The notes under the pieces: generated by a model
Told to the model about the DNA's origin: nothing
Database searches by the model: none
The model's input: only the letters and a program-made list of their open reading frames with translations
Program-made: the position numbers and the translations under genes
Shown: positions 56,439 to 64,000 of the stretch, one piece after another
Position numbering within the stretch: position 1 is the first letter of the stretch
Layout: each line of letters starts with the position of its first letter
Origin: Symsagittifera roscoffensis
Lineage: Eukaryota; Xenacoelomorpha; Acoela; Convolutidae
Direction of reading: 5' to 3'
Length of the DNA: 64,000 nucleotides
Assembly (NCBI RefSeq): GCF_963678635.1
Contig: NC_087063.1
Coordinates: forward strand, 22,386,701 to 22,450,700

Positions 56439-56640
56439 ACCCTTGCGATAAGCAAGGGTCTTCCAACCGGGTACTAATCTTTTTCCCCGTAAACAACTTT
56501 GTCCACTGGACTCATCTCATACTTGTTTCATTTTTTATTCAAATTGCTTACAGTTCCTGGTCAACTTAGCCTGGAGTTAACGAATGTCTGGGACGGAAAA
56601 GGTCCTGGGTTCGAGTCTGACCTGGACCTTTTTTTTTCAA
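56439..56640 (+). repeat. R2 composite: hairpin unit plus tRNA-like unit
   Basis: CCCTTGCGATAAGCAAGGG at 56440-56458, then TCTTCCAACCGGGTACTAAT and CCCGTAAACAACTTTGTCCA; about 130 bases on there is a tRNA-like segment with B-box-like GGGTTCGAGTCTGACC near 56607 and a T run at its end. This is the clearest copy linking the two modules, suggesting one SINE-type family. Confidence 0.6.
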
Positions 56641-57179
56641 ACGGGAAATATTCTGTTTAAAAAAAATTGCCGGCCAATTATTTGTCTGCTTATCTGTTTT
56701 TGGCTTAGTTGTCACATTTTGGGATTATTTTTTTCTGCGTTTGTTTTTAAAGCTATGTAGTTTTAAGTGTTTGATTTACGCCTACATTTTGTAATTTTAC
56801 TTGCCTTGACTTCATATTTCCTTCTTTGTTTTCTTTTGTTTCGCTAAAAAAATTACCCGCCAAAATTTTTTTCGGCTTTGGTTTTTTTCATTGGTTTAAT
56901 GACCTTTTTGTGGACCTTTCAAGATCAACTCAATTTTAGCACTCCTCTCCACACTTTGCAAGTTGGTTGTGTGTTTACCTATTTTTTTGTAGAAATTTCA
57001 TTTTTTTCGTTTTGAAATGTTTTTTCACTTTTTGCAAAAATTTTAGTTTTTCTCAGAAGTTTCTTCTGATTTTCACAAAAAAGGAGTAGCAATTGAAAGA
57101 CCGCTTGTTCCTCTGAGTGCCTGCATACTCCCCTAGAGTTTTTTCCTTGACCCTGCTGTTTACAGCCTTCGAAGAAGTG

Positions 57180-57560
57180 GGGGGGGGATATTTGACCCAT
57201 AATTTTTTTCGTTTTCTCGAAAACCTCTGTCAAATACGAGTTTTTGATTTCAATGGATCGAAAAAGTACAATTTTTTTTTATTTTGTGAGCGTTTTTTTA
57301 AGGTTTTGACTCTTCTCGAAAACTCTCCCAAATCTGATATTGTTCAATGAGATAACGTGTAGTTGGAAGCTCTTCTGCATTAGCGGATACTATTTGAAAA
57401 ATGTGCATAAAAAGTTATCGCCCTTTGAAATTTTTTGACAGTTTTCTTACACTTTTTGATTATTCTCGAAAACTACCGTGCCATACCTGAGATCTTGGGT
57501 TCAGTTCTTAGAACGGGCTTCAGAAAGTTCGTTTGCTTGTGCGACTACGCACAAATATTA
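57180..57560 (+). repeat. Repeat related to the 3.8-4.4 kb foldback element
   Basis: Repeated units contain TCTCGAAAACT, GCCATACCTGAGAT or CCAAATCTGATAT, and GGGTTCA, as inside 4000-4250. Confidence 0.45.
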
Positions 57561-57653
57561 TAATCTCCCTATTTTGTGCTAACCGCGGGGATAATCTTGG
57601 AAATTGCTTGGCTGAAAATGATTTTTTTTAACTGATATTATTGCTTGTTTTCA

Positions 57654-58430
57654 TTAAGAGTCGATAAACGTAGTTCACTCTCTTGTATAGGTTGTGATGA
57701 TTTTTTTAAAAGAAAAGGATCAAAATTTGTTCCGGCTCAAATTTGCTTTTTCGCGGTTTGACTTTTGACTTCGAGAGTTAGTGTAATAGTACAAACCCTC
57801 TTTTTTCCAACTTAACTCGCAAATAAAAAGCTTCATTAAAAGTTTTACTTAGGCTGTAATCACGAGCTGTAGCATTGGAAATTTCATAGTATCTGCTCTC
57901 TGCTTTATTTGTGGCTAGTTTTTGTTATTTATTAAGCGTCCGTGGCTGAGTGGTTAGAGTGTGAGACTCAGTTTATCTAGCTCGCTGGATCGAATCCGAC
58001 AGCTGAACTTTTATTATTTCGAGGCTTATGTCTACTTTTTGGGTTGCACTTTATAGAACTGCTTTTTGTCGTGTTTTCCGTAGTGTTTGCGAAGCGCAAC
58101 TTCGCCTTTGTGTAAATTGGAGACTCCACAATCGAACTCCCTTAGTTAATCCACTATCTATTAGCAAAAGTGTAAATATCCCGCAAAACGTGATGGACTT
58201 CTAGTTTCGAAAGTGGATTTCAGATTTCTTAGCGGAATAAAAAGTTTACATTTTGATCCAGTTTTCTCTAATTGTTTTAATTATATGAAAAAGCGTCAAT
58301 CAACAGTTTTTCTTGAATTTCAAAGAAGTTTGAGGGCATCTTTTTTTTCTTTGCAATCGCAAGATGAGATTTTAAATTATAAAGTCATTTATTTTTGTTT
58401 ATTTGTTCAGCTGTCTGGAGGCTATTTTTT
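57654..58430 (+). repeat. R1 copy interrupted by an R3 element
   Basis: 57654-57775 is the start of R1 (AAGAGTCGATAAACGTAGTT, GCGGTTTGACTTTTGA). 57776-58115 is R3, including a tRNA-like segment at about 57937-58008 (TGGCTGAGTGGTTAGAG as A box, GGATCGAATCC as B box). 58120-58430 is the later part of R1 (GTGATGGACTTCTAGTTTCG onward). R3 therefore appears inserted into R1. The tRNA-like part resembles Ser/Leu tRNAs but its stems do not pair well. Confidence 0.55.
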
Positions 58431-58439
58431 TAATGGTTA

Positions 58440-60640
58440 CATTTTCCTTGGATGTTCAATTTGTGACGTCGATTTTAAAAAGGTTATGGCTAATTTGTAA
58501 AACGCTCTCACCTTTAACGAATATGCACAATTGATCCTCGTTTTAAAGAACCGGCGTTTAAGCGCAAATCTTGGAATGGAATCACTATAAGTAGGCAGAA
58601 TCGAGATCTGGTAAACTATAATTACCACCAAATGTTTTAGTGGGGCTTGATTGACCACAAGTTCCGTTGTTTAAGAATGCTTTATAAAGAAACAGATGTT
58701 TTGGTCTTCTCTTTTGTCAAATAATGGTGAACATTTTACCAAAGAAAGATCCGGTTTGTTTGAAAATTGAAAGGACATCAATTATTGAGATATTTTAGGA
58801 AACTTATCATTCGATTTGGGAAGTAAAAGGAAGCTACTTTACGTTTTATCGAATCTTGTCAAATAATTCCCGGTTTTATTTCATAGCGGTACGCGTCAAA
58901 TTGAAAAGTTTTCTGTTAACGGAAGAAAAATGTTGACTAGTTAGACTGAGTAGCAATTGCAAGGCAGTTGATCGAAACAACGGCGGCAGCATTTAATCAG
59001 GACAGGAGGCGGCAACTTATCATGCGGCAATTTGTTACAAATAGAAGAAGCACCTACGTGGTAAAATGCAGAAGGGATATTGTATGAGGAAACTATGGAA
59101 GCTAGGATAAAAGCAGGAATTATGCTGTTTGTTCTGAACAACCAAATGCAAATCATGGAATGGAATGAACTTGTGCTGCTTTGTTTTGTGCGCAGCCGCC
59201 CATAAGCTAGCGGCTACAAAAGCAGACAAATACAAGAAAAAATCTTAGATAAAAACAAAATCTAAACAAATTTCATTGCTGTTATCTACTGTATTACACA
59301 TATATATTTTTTCAAGCATTGCATATTAAATGCTCTCAGAAAAAGCTATGAAAATCGTTAGTTTTGGTTCATGACATTGCATATGCAATTGTGATCAGAC
59401 AGTGCTTTCTGCTGTGCTGCATGTCGACTCGAAGCACCCTCTGCTTCTGTGATATCCTAACGTCTAACTTGTGATTCCATATTGTGAATGGAATGAACGG
59501 TGGGATTGGCGTGGAAGTGTGGAGGGATACTGTGTGCTTAGTGCATTTTCAGTGAGTACGCACGATTGAATGAAAGTATGGCTGTTGTGGTCTACAAGTA
59601 GGTGGTGTGCAGGCTGCTTTGCCTCTGTGCGTATAGCCTGCGATTCCCTACGAAAGCCACTGAGCTCTGCTTATTATGCTGATATTGCTCTTCTTTTGCG
59701 GTCGAGAGAAATAATTGATAGGTTTATAAATAAAGAAACATTGGATGTCTGTCTGGCAGTTAAAATAGAGTCTAATTGAAAGTTCTAGAAGTTCGAAAAG
59801 AAATAGCTGGCCGATGTCAAATCTGATTGGCCAGGAAATTGAAACAGTAGTTCTGTGATGATGATAAAAAAAGAAGAAAAGCAATTAAATGCGGTGTTAC
59901 TAGTTCAGTCCCCTAACCACCCAAAGAGTCACCATTTTGGTATTATTTAGCGGCATCTGTTTTTGAGCTTTCATTTTTTTAGGGTTGAGCGCGCGCCGAA
60001 AACACTCGATTGTTTTGGTCAAAATCTTCAAAAGAAGAGCCCATAAACGGAATTTTTGCTCGAAGAAATTTTTCAGAAAAAAGTCCTCAAATTTGATCAA
60101 ATCAAATTTAATTTTTTTGCTGTTGGACTTTGATTTTGTTTCAAGTTCAATTGAGCTTGCCAGAGTAAGTGTCTTAAAATCGGGAATTAAACAATAAGAC
60201 GTAAAAAAATTTTTAAAACAAATTTAAAAGAAAATTAAATTGATTTTTTACTGATTCTTAGCAACTTCCAGTCCTGTTCCCACTTGGCCTGGATGTGATG
60301 CGGTTGCCTTCGCACGTTATGGTCTTGGACATTATCACAACTTCCAGATTATCTTTTTAACCAAATGGCATCTTTTTTCATGGCATTCTTTTTGTTTTTA
60401 GCTCAATGGGCGTCTACTCATATTTTGGCGGCTTAGTGGTCGCTTGGTAAAAATTGAATGCTTCTTCAATGCTGGTAGATGTGTTTTGCTATTTAAACTT
60501 TAATCTTTTGATTTTTTCAAGTTTTTTTGTTTTTGTCTCATTTTTCATTCGCTAGTCTGCAATCCTATGCTTGCATTGTATCCCAAATGATGCGGAGTTC
60601 CTATTCGCGCCTGTGCTCAAATTAATTAGCTGGAAGTAAA
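58440..60640. other. Non-coding stretch, few repeats
   Basis: Only short chance frames on both strands. Near 60280-60310 a weak piece resembles the tRNA-like R2 unit. Nothing else supported. Confidence 0.4.
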
Positions 60641-60654
60641 ACAAATGAGAACGA

Positions 60655-60955
60655 CTTTAGGTTCGAAAGTGGTTGTTAAGCTTAAGATTTCACAGCGGAA
60701 TAAAAAATTCCCCCCGAGTCGGTTTTCTCTAATCGAAATAGTTTGTATGAAAAAAGTGTTCATTATTAAAAATCTTGAAATAAAAATCTTGAAATTTAGA
60801 GAACTTCAATGTGATTTGTTTTCTTTTCTTCAAGTTTGTCAAGTTTCGAAAAAAAATATATTGATTGTCTCCAATTGTTTATTGGCTATATTTACCCTTG
60901 CGATATTGCAACCCGGTATTAGGCGTTTTTCCCGTAATTAACTTTGTTCACAAAT
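60655..60955 (+). repeat. R1 fragment followed by an R2 unit lacking one hairpin arm
   Basis: R1 landmarks TTTCACAGCGGAATAAAAAA and AGTCGGTTTTCTCTAATC. Then at 60895 CCCTTGCGATATTGCAACCC, where the second arm (AAGCAAGGGT) of the hairpin is precisely missing. Confidence 0.55.
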
Positions 60956-61384
60956 CAATCAATTAAGTAAATTTTCATTTCTAAGTTCTCTCTAATGTTC
61001 CACCTACATCTGACATTGATTACTTACTTAGGGATCGTAATGTTTAAGTGGTCCATGCAAGTCTAGTGATTGTTTGTTTTTCGAATTAGTTGAGGATTGC
61101 TTAAAGTTTGTTGGGTGTCAGCCTTAATACTGTCGGCTTATTTACCATAATTTTGTCTATTACTTTAAGCGATTATTTGAAATTCAAATAGCTCAAATTT
61201 GAAAATTTGTGTCATCAGTTCAAAATCAACTCCTACGACACTTTTTAAAAACCAAGAAATGTAAAATTTTAAATTTTTTCTGGAAAGTTTTTTTTGTTTA
61301 TTTTATTCTTTCCGCGGAGAAAATTTTGTTCAAAATTTTACTCGGTTTTGTTTGAGTGGCATACTGTTTTTAATTTTTTTTTCT

Positions 61385-61620
61385 GTGAAAATAATTACGC
61401 TTGCAATCAGCAAATGATATCAAATCGGAATGTAGACTTTTTTTGGATTAGCTAGTTGAACAGAATCTCCTGAATAATTTTACTTTCATCCGTATGGAAT
61501 CACAATTCTGACGTTTATTTGTGCATGTGGAGAAAAGGTCATGCAACCTGTCTACAAAGACAAAGGTCATTGGTTTGACTCCGGCCAGGACCTGTTTTTT
61601 GTCAAAAGAAAACTGTCCGC
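61385..61620 (+). repeat. Diverged R2 composite
   Basis: A decayed hairpin unit (ACGCTTGCAATCAGCAAATG) is followed about 140 bases later by a tRNA-like unit with TGGTTTGACTCCGGCCAGGA near 61570 and a T run. Confidence 0.5.
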
Positions 61621-62199
61621 GCGTCAAAATATCATTGTCGAAATTCTGACTGCTTGTTTTTTGTCTGCAAATTTATAGCAGCACTAAAATTGCTTACAGT
61701 GGACGCATTTTTTAGTTAAATTAAAAAACATCTTAATGTATTTCGCTACTGGGCAAGTAGTTCAGCACCACGAAGTTTTGCCAATTTTTTTTTGCTACTT
61801 TTGATTTTTCGAGAAATTGTTTTCTTTTTAAAATCAAGGACTGTTCTGTGTATTTGTTGCAGTGGTAACACCCATGATTGAGCCGACAAATCCTACATTT
61901 TTGATTTCAGCAAGGCCTTGTTTTTTGTGGAAATTGAAAATAATTGAGTATTCAAGAATTTTGTGTCTGTTTGTTTTAGTCGGCTTAGGTCTCGCAGAAA
62001 AGTTAGGTTTTTGAAAGTTAGGTTTTTGAAAGCCTGTTCAAAGTTTTTTGTAAAATTTCTAGGGTGGATTGTATTTTGGATGAGTTTTTTTTGTTGTTTT
62101 CTGCAATTTTTCAAATTTATGTTGAGAAAAAAAAAGAGTTTTCTAAAAAAAATTGTCTCAATCTTTGTTTTGTCATTTGATTTGCTTATTATCATAGTC

Positions 62200-63030
62200 A
62201 TTCAGTTTTGTATCGCAAAATGAGCAAAGCTCAGTATCGCCTGTGTAGAACCCTGTGTTCACCTTTTTTCCTTCGCTTACACTGGTTTTCTGATTTTTCC
62301 TAAATTGAGTTAAAGCCTGGTTTGCTGGTAAATGTTAGGGTTGTCAAACCGAAAATTTTTGTCATGCCAGAGGGGAGCCTGAACAGCTCGTATATTGGTC
62401 CTTGTCTTTGTGAATACATTTATTTTCGGAGCTTTGAAGAGCCTAATGCCCCCGCTTAGTCTTCCCCTACTTATCAATATAAGAATTAAATATTTTTTGA
62501 AGTCGTCAATAAACGTAGTAAAGAGTTATAGTTGTCATGTTAATTTTTCTTTTCGTTGTTTTTTCTCGGGAAGAATTTTTAATATGCCCTAATAAGCAGA
62601 GAAACGCATTCAATTTTGAATTCATTCAGTTTTGTATCGCTAGTTGTATGAAGCTCAGTTTCGCCTGTGTAGAACATTGTGTTGACCTTTTTTTTCATTC
62701 GCTTAAATGGGTTTTCTGATTTGTTTCTAAATTGTTTTAAAACGTGGTCTGCTGGTAAATATTAAGGTTGTCAAACGAAAAGTTGATGTCATGCCAGAGG
62801 GGAGCCTGAACAGCTCGTATATTGGTCCTTTTCTTTGTGGATAAATCTTCTAAGCTTTGAAGAGCCAATTACCCCCGCTAAACCTTCCCGACTTATCAAT
62901 ATCAGATTTAGTATTTTTTGAAATCGTCAATTAACGTAGTGAAGAGTTATATTTGTCATGTTGATTTTTGTTTTAGTGTTTTTTCTCGGGAAGAACTTTT
63001 AAATATGCCCTAATAAACAGAGACGTTCTT
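62200..63030 (+). repeat. Tandem duplication of a ~427-bp unit
   Basis: Two adjoining copies begin near TTCAGTTTTGTATCGC (62201 and 62627). Both contain a 41-base identical block starting GTCATGCCAGAGGGGAGCCT (62361 and 62788) and end in AATATGCCCTAATAA. The units are otherwise diverged. No protein frame is shared. Confidence 0.8.
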
Positions 63031-63059
63031 TAATGCATTTTATTGCCTTAATGAGTGCC

Positions 63060-64000
63060 ACAATGGTTCACTTTTATGTTGAATTCAAATCATTTGTTGA
63101 AGGGAAGCTCTAATTACCAACGTGGAAACGGCGCGAAAAAAAAACAATTGATTGACTTCTGTTTCGAAAGAGGAAATTATTTTTAAGAATTAGAATTCAC
63201 ATCTCAGATTTACAATCCCCGAATTACTCATGTCTTGATGGTTTTTGTTTTCATTTTTTTTCCAGTGGAAGCCTTGAAATTTATTTTTAATCAATTTTTT
63301 TTGTGGTTTGACTTGATTTCTTTTTAACTTCATTTCGATTCTTTTGTTAAAACGAAGGCAAACTCCACTATCGAACAGCAAAAATGTAAAGGTCACGAAA
63401 ACGTGATTGCCTTCTAATTTAGAAAATGGAATTTAATTATCAACATTACGCAGTGAAACAAAATTTTATCTATTGATCCAGGTTTCTCAAATTGGGTTAA
63501 TTTTATCTAAAAAGGGTCAAACGCAAGTTGAAGTTTTTTCAAAAAGACGTCAGTTTTTTTAAATCTTTTTTGCGTTCATTACTCATTTCCAACTGTCAGT
63601 TAGCGACGTTTTTTACACCTGTGAGAACAATTGTTTTGCGTTCGGGAACAAGACTTTTTTCCTATTAATAACTTTTTGTTCAATTTTTGAGTTTGCTTTA
63701 TTATTAAGAGTATTGAACGTAGTGAGCGCTCTTAGATAGGTCTTACTGATTTTTTTTCAGGAAAAAGTCTGAAATTTTGATCACGCTCTATTTTGATTTT
63801 TCTTGGTTTGACTTGTGGTTTTTTTTAAGCTCAATGCATTTCTATTGTTCGAAGGAAGGCAATCTCCACTATCGAACAGCAAAATGTAAAGGTCACGAAA
63901 AACTTCACCACACTTGAAATTAGCAACCCTATGATGATAGAGTGAGGTCAAGATACTTTTAGAGGTTGCAAATTTTGCCTCAAAATATGTATGCTCTAAT
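63060..64000 (+). repeat. R1 copies at the window end
   Basis: About 63060-63200 (GTGGAAACGGCGCGAAAAAA), 63245-63620 (GCAAACTCCACTATCGAACA to CCAACTGTCAGTTAGCG) and 63705-63915 (AAGAGTATTGAACGTAGTGA onward). The last breaks off into other repeat sequence near 63920. Confidence 0.6.

Noticed and set aside
57937-58008. Possible tRNA-Ser or tRNA-Leu gene
   Set aside because: A and B boxes are present, but the acceptor and anticodon stems do not pair well and the segment is part of a dispersed repeat (R3), so it is treated as tRNA-derived.

Overview
This is animal (invertebrate metazoan) genomic DNA. It is AT-rich, genes are split into short exons by GT-AG introns, and most of the window is introns and dispersed repeats. 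An organic-anion transporter (SLCO/OATP) gene, a RalGAP alpha-subunit gene, a MAP kinase exon and a CR1/L2-type LINE all point to an animal. I cannot name the species from sequence alone.

Layout. 0.6-0.9 kb (+): last coding exon of an ERK-like MAP kinase, with 3' UTR and poly(A) signal near 1.23 kb. 1.3-8.4 kb: intergenic, with a foldback repeat at 3.8-4.35 kb and a T-rich TTTA array at 7-8.1 kb. 8.5-9.3 kb (+): a ubiquitin-specific-protease-like reading frame that keeps its Cys box but runs into a 45-bp minisatellite before a His box appears; a 76-bp minisatellite follows. 10.6-30.6 kb (+): fourteen phase-consistent exons encoding the first 699 residues of a RALGAPA1/2-like protein. 30.9-34.9 kb: a cluster of one ~480-bp repeat family. 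36.05-49.07 kb (-): a complete seven-coding-exon SLCO/OATP transporter of 843 residues, with likely non-coding 5' exons near 52.7 and 55.2 kb. 49-64 kb: mostly repeats, with no recognised protein gene.

The most striking element is a full-length LINE at 39,096-43,981, in an SLCO intron and antisense to it. It has a 5-bp target-site duplication and sits inside an older MITE-like repeat. It carries three intact frames: ORF1 (PHD-type zinc finger plus coiled coil), ORF2 (endonuclease plus reverse transcriptase), and a separate downstream ORF3 encoding an SGNH-hydrolase-like esterase with an arginine-rich tail. A 26-nt motif with a small hairpin occurs three times in its 5' UTR and twice in its 3' UTR.

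The rest of RALGAPA, including the GAP domain, is not found in the 33 kb after its last visible exon. Either the SLCO gene is nested antisense in one very large RALGAPA intron, or RALGAPA is broken here, or the assembly is joined wrongly. All exon boundaries were placed by eye from splice signals, reading phase and remembered family similarity; no search was run.
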